A stretch of 33,879 bases of DNA from Pseudomonadota bacterium (GTDB lineage: Bacteria; Pseudomonadota; Gammaproteobacteria; Steroidobacterales; GCA-2729495), in contig CAUJHF010000008.1 in assembly GCA_963204745.1 (NCBI GenBank), positions 1 through 33,879 of the forward strand. The letters are read 5' to 3'. Each line of letters begins with the position of its first letter. The stretch's first letter is position 1. Shown in pieces: positions 1 through 11,772 of this stretch. The notes under the pieces are model-generated. The model was not told where the DNA came from, did not search any database, and saw only the letters and a list, made by a program, of their open reading frames with translations. The position numbers and the translations under genes are program-made.

Positions 1-52
1 CGGCAGCGTGTTCCGGATCGTATTTGCCGATCCGGCGCGCTGGGAAAACTGA
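1..52 (+). CDS. pilS: PilS sensor kinase, C-terminal end only (partial)
   Basis: Reading frame 2 encodes sixteen residues (GSVFRIVFADPARWEN) and ends at TGA 50-52. The start resembles the last beta strand of a histidine kinase ATPase domain (G-x-x-F-R-I-x-F-A). It stops 16 nt before the pilR start, which fits the usual pilS-pilR pair. PilS is the membrane kinase that phosphorylates PilR. The gene runs off the left edge, and the call rests on this short tail plus its neighbour. Confidence 0.7.
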   Translation, partial: GSVFRIVFADPARWEN

Positions 53-68
53 AGCAGCGGAGACCAGC

Positions 69-1523
<1,455 letters not shown>

Positions 1524-1530
1524 AACGGCG

Positions 1531-1683
1531 GTAGGAGCGGCTTTAGCCGCGATTTGTAGCCAGGATGGAATCGCGCCTGAAAGCGCTCCTACCAGAACGG
1601 GACCGCCGCAGGAGCGGCTTTAGCCGCGATATTTATTGCGGGAAGATCGCGGCTGAAGCCGCTCCTACGGAAGCCGCTCCTAC
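1531..1683. repeat. REP-like cluster between pilR and pilA
   Basis: Copies at 1531-1553 (+, loop TTTA), 1570-1592 (-), 1608-1630 (+, loop TTTA), 1646-1668 (-), and a truncated (-) copy at 1669-1683. Plus and minus units alternate, so larger cruciforms can form. The cluster starts 7 nt after the pilR stop and could end or protect the pilR transcript 3' end. That role is inferred from REP elements in general. Confidence 0.9.
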
Positions 1684-1693
1684 GACGGCCCGG

Positions 1694-1715
1694 TTCTGAC
1701 GCAAAAACGTCAGAA
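1694..1715. promoter_or_regulatory. Inverted repeat upstream of pilA, candidate activator site
   Basis: TTCTGACG and CGTCAGAA form a perfect 8-bp inverted repeat around a 6-nt A-rich centre. It lies about 130 nt upstream of the pilA -24 element, a normal distance for a sigma-54 enhancer site. There is no T-run on either side, so a terminator is unlikely. Binding by PilR is an inference: the half-site only loosely resembles reported PilR sites. Confidence 0.4.
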
Positions 1716-1844
1716 AGTGACGCTGGGCGTCCGGTCGGCGGCCTGGGTACCTCAGGCTTATGTTGTGCCGCGGTAGCAGCAGGAATGCCCCGCGAGCGAG
1801 TTTTCCCTGCTACATCATGATCTTGAAGAATTGCCACCGGGATC

Positions 1845-1860
1845 TGGCATGGATCCTGCA
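1845..1860 (+). promoter_or_regulatory. Sigma-54 (-24/-12) promoter of pilA
   Basis: TGGCAT-N5-CTGCA matches the sigma-54 consensus TGGCAC-N5-TTGCW with correct spacing and intact GG and GC dinucleotides. Transcription would start near 1872, leaving a leader of about 65 nt before the pilA ATG. The element sits directly before pilA and after the gene for its sigma-54 activator PilR, as expected from known pilA regulation. Confidence 0.82.
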
Positions 1861-1937
1861 ATGTACTGGCCCGCAGGCCCTGTTCATAACCATCAGGGCC
1901 GCAGTTTCCAGTTCGCAACCGTATGGAGAGTCCACTC

Positions 1938-2456
1938 ATGAAGAAAATCCAGCAGGGCTTCACGCTCATCGAATTGATGATCGTCGTCGCCATCATCGGC
2001 ATCCTGGCCGCCATCGCGATCCCGGCGTATCAGGACTACACGATCCGTTCGCAGGTCACGGAAGGCCTGAATCTGGCCAGCGCCGTGAAGGCGGGCGTAG
2101 CTGAGTCCTTCGCCAACACCGGCGAGTGGCCCACCAGCCTGGAGCTGGCCGGTGGCGACGCCAACAATCATCCGTCCGGCAAGTACGTGGACGACGTTGA
2201 TATCACGGGCGTCGGCACGATCATCATCACGTTTGGCAACAACGCCAACGGCTCGATCCAGGGCGAAACCCTTGCCCTGCAGCCGATGCTGAGCGACAAC
2301 AACGACGTGGTCTGGCTCTGCGGCTACTTCACCGCCGCCGACCAAACCACCAACCTGACGGCCGACGACTCAGCCGCCAATGCCTCGGATGACGCGGCTA
2401 CCGCAACCAGCGTGGAGCAGAAGTACCTGCCCCAGTCCTGCCGCGACGACACCTAA
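1938..2456 (+). CDS. pilA: PilA, type IVa major pilin
   Basis: This is the pilus fibre subunit, 172 residues before processing. The leader MKKIQQG is cut before F8 by PilD, giving a mature N-terminus [18 protein letters not shown] with the conserved Glu5 and a single long hydrophobic helix. Two cysteines, C128 and C168, bracket a C-terminal D-region as in type IVa pilins. That loop is long (39 residues between the cysteines) and rich in Asp, Ala and Thr. The start is ATG 1938 rather than in-frame ATG 1923 because GGAGAG at 1925-1930 sits 7 nt upstream and the leader length then fits. The gene has its own sigma-54 promoter and terminator, so it is expressed as a single-gene unit. Confidence 0.95.
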   Translation: MKKIQQGFTLIELMIVVAIIGILAAIAIPAYQDYTIRSQVTEGLNLASAVKAGVAESFANTGEWPTSLELAGGDANNHPSGKYVDDVDITGVGTIIITFGNNANGSIQGETLALQPMLSDNNDVVWLCGYFTAADQTTNLTADDSAANASDDAATATSVEQKYLPQSCRDDT

Positions 2457-2487
2457 AGAGTCGCCCAGGGTCTGAGACGACCTCGGG

Positions 2488-2524
2488 AAAGCCCCTGCCG
2501 CAAGGCAGGGGCTTTTTCTTTTTT
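2488..2524 (+). terminator. Rho-independent terminator of pilA
   Basis: A perfect 9-bp stem, GCCCCTGCC (2491-2499) with GGCAGGGGC (2504-2512), closes a GCAA tetraloop and is followed by a T-rich tract at 2513-2524. It lies 34 nt after the pilA stop and separates pilA from pilB. Confidence 0.93.
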
Positions 2525-2639
2525 GGGAACCAGCGGAAGAAAAGTGCGAAAGTGGCGAATTGAGCGGTTGCGCCCGACGCTGATCCTTAGTAACACTACA
2601 CACTTACCCTAATATCCCGCCGGTCACCCAAGGAAGCCG

Positions 2640-4364
2640 ATGGCCGTATCCGCCACCAATGCGCCGCTCAGCGGCCTCTCCCGACGACTGGTCCAGGACG
2701 GGCTGATCGCGGAAGATGCGGTAGTTCACGCCGTCAAGGGGGCGGAAGCCCAGCATATCGGCCTGGTTGCCTACCTCGTCGACCGGCAACTGGTCGAGGC
2801 CTCCAAAATAGCGGTCGCCGCCTCGTCGGAATTCGGTGTGCCGCTGCTCGACCTCGATGCCATCGACCTGGACATGGAGGCAGTCAAGTCGGTTGACCAG
2901 CGCCTGCTGGCCAAGCACCGGGTCCTGCCGCTGTTGTTGCGTGGCAAAAGGCTCTTTCTCGGCGTTTCCGACCCCACCAGCCATGCCGCCATCGACGAGA
3001 TCAAGTTCCAGTCCGGCGTCCGCGTCGACCCGATCATCGTCGAACAGGACAAGCTCGATGCAATGGTCAGCAAGGCGCTCGAGGCCGTCGACACCTCGAT
3101 GTCGAGCTTTGACGAGGACGACTTCGACCTCGAAAGCCTGCAGGTCAGCAGCGACGACGATCTGGTCACTGACGATGTCGCGCGCGACGACATCGAAGAC
3201 GCCCCGGTGGTGCGCTTCGTCAACAAGATCATGCTCGATGCGATCAAGCGCGGCGCCTCAGACATCCATTTCGAGCCTTACGAGAAAAACTACCGGGTGC
3301 GCACCCGGCTCGACGGCGTGCTGAAGCAGGTCGCCGCACCGCCACTCGCACTCTCACACAAGGTCACGGCGCGTCTCAAGGTCATGTCACGGCTCGACAT
3401 CGCCGAACGTCGCGTGCCACAGGACGGGCGCATCAAGCTGCGGCTGTCGAAAAACCGTGCCATCGATTTTCGCGTCAATACCTGCCCGACACTGTTCGGC
3501 GAGAAAGTCGTGCTGCGTATCCTCGACCCGACTGCGGCGAAGCTCGGCATCGAGGTGCTTGGTTACGAAGACTTCCAGCGCAAGCTGTATCTGGACGCAC
3601 TGGCCAAGCCCTACGGCATGATCCTCGTCACGGGCCCGACCGGCAGCGGCAAGACCGTGTCGCTGTATACCGGCATCAATATCCTGAACACCGAAGACCG
3701 CAACATCTCGACCTGCGAAGACCCGGTCGAAATCAACGTGCCCGGCATCAACCAGGTGAACGTCAATCCCAAGGTGGGGCTGACCTTTGCTTCAGCCCTG
3801 AAAGCCTTCCTGCGCCAGGATCCGGATGTGATCATGGTCGGCGAAATCCGCGACCTGGAGACCGCCGAGACCGCCATCAAGGCTGCCCAGACCGGGCATC
3901 TGGTGCTCTCTACCCTGCACACCAACGATGCGCCGCGCACCCTGACGCGCATGATCGACATGGGCGTCAAGCCCTATGCCATTGCCACCTCGGTGCACCT
4001 GATCATCGCCCAGCGCCTGGCCCGCCGCCTCTGCGAGCAATGCAAGGAACTGCGGGATATTCCCGATGATGCCCTGCTGCTGGAAGGTTTCAGCAAAGAG
4101 GATATTCGCGGCGGCCTGCGTGTCTTCGGCCCGATCGGCTGCAAGCAATGCAACGATGGCTACAAGGGCCGCGTCGGCATCTACCAGGTCATGCCGGTGA
4201 CCGAAACCATCGGCCGCATCATCCTCGAAGGCGGCAACGCCGTGCAGATCGCAGAACAGGCGGAGAAAGACGGGGTCTGGTCCCTGCGTCGCTCGGCCCT
4301 GCAAAAAGTCAAGGACGGGCTTACAAGTCTTGAGGAAATCAATAGGGTTACAATCGAGTCTTGA
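2640..4364 (+). CDS. pilB: PilB, type IV pilus extension ATPase
   Basis: A 574-residue GspE/PilB-family hexameric ATPase that powers pilus assembly from the cytoplasmic side. The N-terminal MshEN-type region covers about residues 1-150, the N2 domain about 170-300, and the C-terminal RecA-like domain follows with Walker A GPTGSGKT, an Asp box, Walker B (DPDVIMVGEIRD) and a His box (LSTLHTND). The zinc-binding tetracysteine, CEQC and CKQC, is present near residues 465-510. The ATG start has AAGGAAG just upstream. The gene follows the pilA terminator, so it needs its own promoter; I see only a weak candidate (TAATAT-like -10 near 2610-2616). Length and motifs are intact. Confidence 0.96.
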   Translation: MAVSATNAPLSGLSRRLVQDGLIAEDAVVHAVKGAEAQHIGLVAYLVDRQLVEASKIAVAASSEFGVPLLDLDAIDLDMEAVKSVDQRLLAKHRVLPLLLRGKRLFLGVSDPTSHAAIDEIKFQSGVRVDPIIVEQDKLDAMVSKALEAVDTSMSSFDEDDFDLESLQVSSDDDLVTDDVARDDIEDAPVVRFVNKIMLDAIKRGASDIHFEPYEKNYRVRTRLDGVLKQVAAPPLALSHKVTARLKVMSRLDIAERRVPQDGRIKLRLSKNRAIDFRVNTCPTLFGEKVVLRILDPTAAKLGIEVLGYEDFQRKLYLDALAKPYGMILVTGPTGSGKTVSLYTGINILNTEDRNISTCEDPVEINVPGINQVNVNPKVGLTFASALKAFLRQDPDVIMVGEIRDLETAETAIKAAQTGHLVLSTLHTNDAPRTLTRMIDMGVKPYAIATSVHLIIAQRLARRLCEQCKELRDIPDDALLLEGFSKEDIRGGLRVFGPIGCKQCNDGYKGRVGIYQVMPVTETIGRIILEGGNAVQIAEQAEKDGVWSLRRSALQKVKDGLTSLEEINRVTIES

Positions 4365-4365
4365 T

Positions 4366-4469
4366 GTAGGAGCGCCTTCAGGGGCGGTTGCTCCCGTAGG
4401 AGCGCCTTCAGGCGCGATTGTGACGCGATTGGGTTTGAGATCGGGAATCGCGCCTGAAGGCGCTCCTAC
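4366..4469. repeat. REP-like cluster between pilB and pilC
   Basis: A degenerate direct copy at 4366-4388, a direct copy at 4396-4418 and an inverted copy at 4447-4469. It begins one base after the pilB stop and ends 20 nt before the chosen pilC start. The direct and inverted copies can pair over about 23 nt, giving a strong stem between two genes that are normally adjacent. Confidence 0.9.
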
Positions 4470-4489
4470 CAATGAGTGGAGTTGGGCAC

Positions 4490-5704
4490 ATGGCTGCAGG
4501 CGTCGCCATCAATCAGGTCGGGTTCTCCTGGGAAGGGACTGACAACCGGGGCAACAAGGTCCGGGGCAAGACCATGGCCTCCAGCGAGGCCGCGGTGCGT
4601 GCCGTGCTGCGCAAGCAGGGTGTCGTGCCGGTACGCATCCGCAAGGAATCCACCCTGTTCAAGGGCGGCAAGGTAACCCCCGGCGACATCGCCATCTTCA
4701 GCCGTCAGATCGCCACCATGCTCGCGGCCGGTATCCCGCTGGTTCAGGCCTTCGATATCGTCGGTGCCGGCCACGACAACCCGGCGATGCAGAAACTGAT
4801 TCTCGGTATCCGTGCTGACCTCGAGTCCGGTACCGCACTCGCCGAAGCGCTCGGCCGCCATCCGCTGTACTTCGATGACCTCTTCGTCAATCTGGTGACT
4901 GCCGGCGAACAGGCCGGCGCACTCGATACCCTGCTGGACAAGATCGCGACCTACAAGGAAAAGACCGAGGCCATCAAGAAGAAGATCAAGAAGGCGCTGT
5001 TCTATCCGGCGGCGGTACTGGTCGTGGCTTTCATCGTAACGCTGATCCTGCTGATCTTCGTGATCCCGCAGTTCGAGTCGCTGTTCAAGGGCTTCGGTGC
5101 CGATCTGCCGGCCTTTACCCGCATGGTGATCGACCTCTCGGCGTTCGTGCAGAGCAAGGGCTGGGCTGTCGGACTGGTCATTGGCGCAGGAGCCGCCTTT
5201 TATATCTACACCAAGAAGCGTTCAAAGAAGCTGCGTGAATTCGAGGACCGTCTGTTCCTGAAACTGCCGATCGTCGGCTCGATTCTCGTCAAGGCATCCA
5301 TCGCGCGCTTCGCCCGTACGCTGTCCACCATGTTCAGCGCCGGCGTACCGCTGGTCGAGGCACTGCAGTCGGTAGCCGGTGCAACCGGCAACATTGTTTA
5401 TGAGAAAGCCGTGCTGGCCATGCGCGATGAGGTATCGACCGGCCAGCGCCTGCAGCGGGCCATGGAAAATACCGGTCTGTTTCCCAACATGGTGATCCAG
5501 ATGATCGCTGTCGGTGAAGAATCCGGCTCGCTGGACGAGATGTCCTCAAAAGTCGCTGACTTCTACGAGGCGGATGTAGATAACGCAGTAGACAGCATGA
5601 GCAGCCTGCTCGAACCGCTGATCATGGCCATTCTCGGCGTGCTCGTTGGTGGCCTCGTCATCGCGATGTACCTGCCAATCTTCAAGATGGGTTCGGTCAT
5701 CTGA
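4490..5704 (+). CDS. pilC: PilC, type IV pilus inner-membrane platform protein
   Basis: The polytopic GspF/PilC-family protein on which PilB turns to assemble pilin; 404 residues from the chosen start. Two T2SSF domains are visible, at about 70-195 (FSRQIATMLAAGIPLVQAFD) and 270-395 (FARTLSTMFSAGVPLVEALQ). Hydrophobic segments lie near 170-195, 215-235 and 370-395. ATG 4490 is preferred because TGGAG at 4477-4481 precedes it by 8 nt. The alternative ATG 4472 sits directly against the repeat cluster without a ribosome-binding site and would add six residues. pilD starts 14 nt downstream. Confidence 0.95.
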   Translation: MAAGVAINQVGFSWEGTDNRGNKVRGKTMASSEAAVRAVLRKQGVVPVRIRKESTLFKGGKVTPGDIAIFSRQIATMLAAGIPLVQAFDIVGAGHDNPAMQKLILGIRADLESGTALAEALGRHPLYFDDLFVNLVTAGEQAGALDTLLDKIATYKEKTEAIKKKIKKALFYPAAVLVVAFIVTLILLIFVIPQFESLFKGFGADLPAFTRMVIDLSAFVQSKGWAVGLVIGAGAAFYIYTKKRSKKLREFEDRLFLKLPIVGSILVKASIARFARTLSTMFSAGVPLVEALQSVAGATGNIVYEKAVLAMRDEVSTGQRLQRAMENTGLFPNMVIQMIAVGEESGSLDEMSSKVADFYEADVDNAVDSMSSLLEPLIMAILGVLVGGLVIAMYLPIFKMGSVI

Positions 5705-5718
5705 TCGAGCCCGGCGCG

Positions 5719-6618
5719 TTGCAGTCCACCTTGCCGCTGCTGGCAGCCTTTGCCGGCCTGATCGGCCTGCTGGTGGGCAGCTTCCTGAACGTGGTGATCT
5801 ACCGCCTGCCGCTGATGATGGAGCGGGAATGGCGCGAGCAGTGTCGCGCCTTGCTCGAAGGCAGCGATGCAACGGCATCGACGGCCAGCCCGGCTGATAC
5901 CGCACCTTTCAATTTGATCGTCCCGCGCTCCGGCTGTCCGGCCTGCAAGGCGCAGATCAGGGCGCGGCACAATATTCCACTGCTCGGCTGGCTGTGGCTG
6001 CGCGGCCGCTGCGCCGACTGCGGCGCTGCGATTCCGGTGCGCTATCCGGTCGTGGAAGCATTCACCGGCCTGGTCTCCGCATACCTCGTCTGGCGCTTCG
6101 GCTTTACGGTCGATGCAGCGGCGGCAGTAGCGGTCAGCTGGGCACTGATCGCCCTGACCGTGATCGACCTCGACCATCAACTGCTTCCCGACACCATCAC
6201 GGTCCCTCTGCTCTGGGGCGGACTGCTGTTCCACTTGCTGGCCATTCCGCATGCGGCACCCGGCCCCTTCGCGGTGAGCCTCGCAGACGGGGTGATCGGC
6301 GCAATCGCCGGCTATCTGAGCCTTTGGCTCGTGTATCACGGATTCCGTCTGGCCACCGGCAAGGAAGGCATGGGCTACGGGGACTTCAAACTGTTCGCCG
6401 CGCTCCTCGCCTGGCTGGGCTACCAGATGTTTTTGCCGATACTGCTGCTCTCTGCCCTGACCGGGGCCGTGACCGGTATCGCACTGATCGCGCTGGGGCG
6501 TCACGGCCGCCAGGAACCGATTCCGTTCGGACCCTATCTGGCGGCGGCCGGCTTCGTGGCGATGGCCTGGGGCGAGCCGCTGTTGACCGCGGTGCCCTTC
6601 TTGCAGGTTTTCGGCTGA
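5719..6618 (+). CDS. pilD: PilD, prepilin peptidase and N-methyltransferase
   Basis: A bifunctional family A24 aspartic peptidase of 299 residues that cleaves the PilA leader and methylates the new N-terminal Phe. Visible elements are the N-terminal membrane segment with GSFLNVVIYRLP, the two cytoplasmic CxxC pairs (CPAC and CADC, about residues 75-100) typical of bifunctional enzymes, and the catalytic aspartates in ALTVIDLDHQLLPD and the GxGD motif (GYGDFK). Several membrane segments follow. The start is TTG 5719, the first usable codon after the pilC stop, with only a weak GAG at 5707; TTG 5731 is possible. It substitutes for any ATG, so the exact N-terminus is uncertain. Confidence 0.94.
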   Translation: MQSTLPLLAAFAGLIGLLVGSFLNVVIYRLPLMMEREWREQCRALLEGSDATASTASPADTAPFNLIVPRSGCPACKAQIRARHNIPLLGWLWLRGRCADCGAAIPVRYPVVEAFTGLVSAYLVWRFGFTVDAAAAVAVSWALIALTVIDLDHQLLPDTITVPLLWGGLLFHLLAIPHAAPGPFAVSLADGVIGAIAGYLSLWLVYHGFRLATGKEGMGYGDFKLFAALLAWLGYQMFLPILLLSALTGAVTGIALIALGRHGRQEPIPFGPYLAAAGFVAMAWGEPLLTAVPFLQVFG

Positions 6619-6625
6619 GCGTGCG

Positions 6626-7279
6626 GTGACCGAGCGCCCCGACACGAGCCGCCCGGAATCTGCACGACAGCGCATCTGGCGCGTGGGGCTGACCGGAGGC
6701 ATCGCCAGCGGCAAGAGCGCTGTCGCTGAAATGTTTGCCGGGCTCGGCGTACCGGTGATCGATACCGACCGGATCGCACGGGATGTCGTCAGCCCTGGCT
6801 CCCCGGCCCTGGAGGAAATCGCCGCCGCATTCGGGGCCGAAGTGCTGCTGGCCGATGGCAGCCTCGACCGGGCGCAGCTGCGCAAAATCGTGTTTTCGGA
6901 GGCCGCGCGCCGAAAACAGCTGGAGGCGATCACCCATCCGCGCATCGGCGTGGCGATGGAGGCGCAGTGCCGGCAGGCGGGTGGCCCCTATCAGCTGGTG
7001 GTGGTGCCGCTGCTCATCGAATCGGGCCTGGACCAGCGCGTGGACCGGGTCCTCGTGGTCGACTGCCCTGAGGAACTGCAGCTCAGGCGCCTGATGACGC
7101 GTGACGGCGAAAGCGCAGCACATGCGAAACAAGTGCTGGCCGCGCAGCTCAGCCGCGCAGAGCGGCTCGCGCGCGCAGACGATGTCGTGGACAATTCCGG
7201 CAGCCTGACCGAGACCCGGCGGCGTGTGATGGCGCTGGATGCGATCTATCGTGAGCTGGCACGCGCGTATTCGCGCTGA
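6626..7279 (+). CDS. coaE: CoaE, dephospho-CoA kinase
   Basis: The last enzyme of coenzyme A synthesis, phosphorylating the 3'-hydroxyl of dephospho-CoA with ATP. The protein has 217 residues. The P-loop is GLTGGIASGKS at about 21-31, followed by the family motif VPVIDTDRIARDVV and the helical lid HPRIGVAME and PLLIESGLD. The GTG start at 6626 lies 7 nt after the pilD stop and has a poor Shine-Dalgarno sequence, so it is probably translated by coupling; about 18 residues precede the usual family start. A pilD-coaE pair is common in gammaproteobacteria. Confidence 0.94.
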   Translation: MTERPDTSRPESARQRIWRVGLTGGIASGKSAVAEMFAGLGVPVIDTDRIARDVVSPGSPALEEIAAAFGAEVLLADGSLDRAQLRKIVFSEAARRKQLEAITHPRIGVAMEAQCRQAGGPYQLVVVPLLIESGLDQRVDRVLVVDCPEELQLRRLMTRDGESAAHAKQVLAAQLSRAERLARADDVVDNSGSLTETRRRVMALDAIYRELARAYSR

Positions 7280-7385
7280 GGCAACGGCAGCAAAAACAGC
7301 ATCCGGGAGGGCGCATTTGCCCTTGCCCCGCCCGGTGGCGCAGAATGCCGGGAAAACAACGGCTACGGACTGAAACCAACCATTC

Positions 7386-8192
7386 ATGGTTAGCATTCCA
7401 GGCGCAGATTTCCAGCAACCTTCCACATCCGGTTTTTCAGGGCTTTACGAGCAGCCCCTGAGTGAACGGATGCGTACGCTGCTGCGCCTCGAATTCCTCT
7501 ATCAGCAGCTCTGCTTCAATATCGAGCAGAATTCCGAATGGGGCAGCCGCGGGGCGATTACCAGTCTGCTCGATATCGTCACGATTCTCGGCCGCGGCGA
7601 TGTACGCGGTGATGTGCTCAAGGAACTCGAGCGACAGATCGGTGTTTATGACCGCTACCAGAATGTCGCCGGCATCGACGAAGCGCGGTTGAAGCGCGTG
7701 TTGCGCAACCTTCAGGAGCTGCGCCAGAAGCTGTTTGCAGTCGGCTCACAGTTCCTGCAGCCGATCCGCGACAGTGAATTCCTGGCGGCGGTAAAACACC
7801 GCAGCGCGATTCCGGGCGGTACCTGTGAGTTTGACCTGCCGGACTATGCCCACTGGCTGAGCCACCCCTACGAAGTCCGCCTGGCTGACATCGAGCGCTG
7901 GATCGTCAACCTGCGGCCGCTCTGCGACAGCATTGCGGAACTGCTCTGGCTGCTGCGCGAGAGCGGACACAACTCCGAGCAGGTGGCAGTCAACGGTGTC
8001 TATCAGCACGGCATGGTCGGTGAAGGGACGGCAGGCCTGCTGCGCATTACCCTGCAGCCCGGCGTGAATCTATATCCGGAAATCAGCGGCAGCCATCATC
8101 GCTTTACGGTCCGCTTCATGCAGTGGCCGGACGCCAGCCAGCGTCCCGTGCAGATCAACAAGGATGTGCATTTCCGCCTGACGATCTGCTAG
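7386..8192 (+). CDS. zapD: ZapD, FtsZ-bundling cell division protein
   Basis: A 268-residue ZapD (DUF1342) protein that crosslinks FtsZ protofilaments through the FtsZ C-terminal tail. Recognisable family blocks are YEQPLSERMRTLLRLEFL near the N-terminus, SIPGG-type (AIPGGTCEFDLP) mid-protein, the (V)NGVYQHG segment, and LYPEISGSHHRFTVRFM near the end. It is about 20 residues longer than the E. coli protein, mostly before the conserved N-terminus. The ribosome-binding site before ATG 7386 is weak. A yacG gene often follows zapD; here a repeat cluster follows instead. Confidence 0.94.
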   Translation: MVSIPGADFQQPSTSGFSGLYEQPLSERMRTLLRLEFLYQQLCFNIEQNSEWGSRGAITSLLDIVTILGRGDVRGDVLKELERQIGVYDRYQNVAGIDEARLKRVLRNLQELRQKLFAVGSQFLQPIRDSEFLAAVKHRSAIPGGTCEFDLPDYAHWLSHPYEVRLADIERWIVNLRPLCDSIAELLWLLRESGHNSEQVAVNGVYQHGMVGEGTAGLLRITLQPGVNLYPEISGSHHRFTVRFMQWPDASQRPVQINKDVHFRLTIC

Positions 8193-8402
8193 CGGGAGCG
8201 GCTTTTGCAGGAGCGCCTTCAGGCGCGACTCTTCCAGCAGGCAATCAATAATCGCGGCTGAAGCCGCTTCTACGGTGGGGATCGCGGCTGAAGCCGCTCC
8301 TACCGAGGGGGATCGCGGCTAAAGCCGCTCCTACGGTGGGGATCGCGGCTGAAGCCGCTCCTATGGTGGCCCTGTTTTGGTGGGAGCGCCTTCAGGCGCG
8401 AT
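8192..8402. repeat. REP-like cluster between zapD and mutT
   Basis: Seven copies: a partial (+) copy at 8192-8206, (+) at 8207-8229, four (-) copies at 8251-8273, 8281-8303, 8312-8334 and 8342-8364, and (+) at 8380-8402. It fills the convergent gap between zapD (+) and mutT (-). The last copy runs into the mutT coding region and supplies its stop codon. It probably marks the transcript ends of both operons, since no T-tailed terminator is present. Confidence 0.92.
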
Positions 8403-8811
8403 TTTTCTTTCGCGCCAGCGCAGCGGCAATCGGCGCATCCGCTTCCAGCAGCCCCGCCGTGACCAGCTCGTCGACCGCTACCCAGCGCAAGGGCTGCCCC
8501 TCCAGACCCTGCGGCTCGCCAGAGTACTCACTGACTTCAAACACATGCAGCTCGACCACCCGTTCCGGATAGCTGTGGCGGTAGGTCATCAGTGCGAGGG
8601 CCGCGGTTACCTTTACGCCAATCTCTTCGGCAAGCTCGCGGCAGAGGCCCTGCAGCGGGGCTTCACCGGCCTGGATCTTGCCGCCTGGAAACTCCCAGAA
8701 TCCGCCCGCATGCCCGCCGTCCGGACGGCGGGCAATCAGCACACGGCCTGCGGCATCGCGCAGCACGCCGGCAGCAACGGGAATCACTTCCGCCGGCTTC
8801 AGCTCGGGCAA
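8392..8811 (-). CDS. mutT: MutT-like Nudix hydrolase (8-oxo-dGTP diphosphatase type)
   Basis: A 139-residue Nudix protein that by family hydrolyses oxidised nucleoside triphosphates such as 8-oxo-dGTP. The Nudix box is complete: G-x5-E-x7-REL-x-EE-x-GV, from GKIQAGE through RELAEEIGV, at about residues 44-66. The N-terminus VIPVAAGVLRDAAGRVLIARRP is typical of MutT. It lies 28 nt downstream of secA, as in other gammaproteobacteria, and is probably cotranscribed. The last three residues and the stop (N-R-A-stop) come from a palindromic repeat copy. A narrower substrate cannot be fixed from sequence. Confidence 0.9.
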   Translation of the reverse strand: MPELKPAEVIPVAAGVLRDAAGRVLIARRPDGGHAGGFWEFPGGKIQAGEAPLQGLCRELAEEIGVKVTAALALMTYRHSYPERVVELHVFEVSEYSGEPQGLEGQPLRWVAVDELVTAGLLEADAPIAAALARKKNRA

Positions 8812-8839
8812 GTACGCGGCTCCGGCTCTGGACGCCTTT

Positions 8840-11632
<2,793 letters not shown>

Positions 11633-11743
11633 AACATGTTCCTCCCCAGCCAGCGCGGGATGTCATGCCCGGGCCCGGGATCATTGCGTGAAAGTTGAGC
11701 ACCGCTCAGTGCGATGGTGGCGCATTCTAACAGGCGATTTCTG

Positions 11744-11763
11744 CTGACGCGGAACCGCGTCAG
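11744..11763. promoter_or_regulatory. Perfect palindrome upstream of secA
   Basis: CTGACGCGG-AA-CCGCGTCAG is a perfect 9-bp inverted repeat with a 2-nt centre. It lies 9 nt downstream of the M23 gene stop and about 110 nt upstream of secA. There is no T-run on the - strand after it, so it is more likely an operator or RNA processing site than a terminator. The function is unknown. Confidence 0.5.
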
Positions 11764-11772
11764 GCGGGCAGA

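Noticed and set aside
1694-1715. A terminator for pilR
   Set aside because: The inverted repeat has no following T-run on either strand.
5563-6945. A 460-codon - strand open frame opposite pilD and coaE
   Set aside because: pilD and coaE have full motif support on the + strand; this frame has none.
8193-8379. A yacG gene after zapD
   Set aside because: The gap holds only repeat copies; no small protein with the two CxxC-type zinc motifs is present.
11633-11772. A secM-like arrest peptide upstream of secA
   Set aside because: No signal-peptide ORF or arrest motif is found; the upstream gene is an M23 peptidase.
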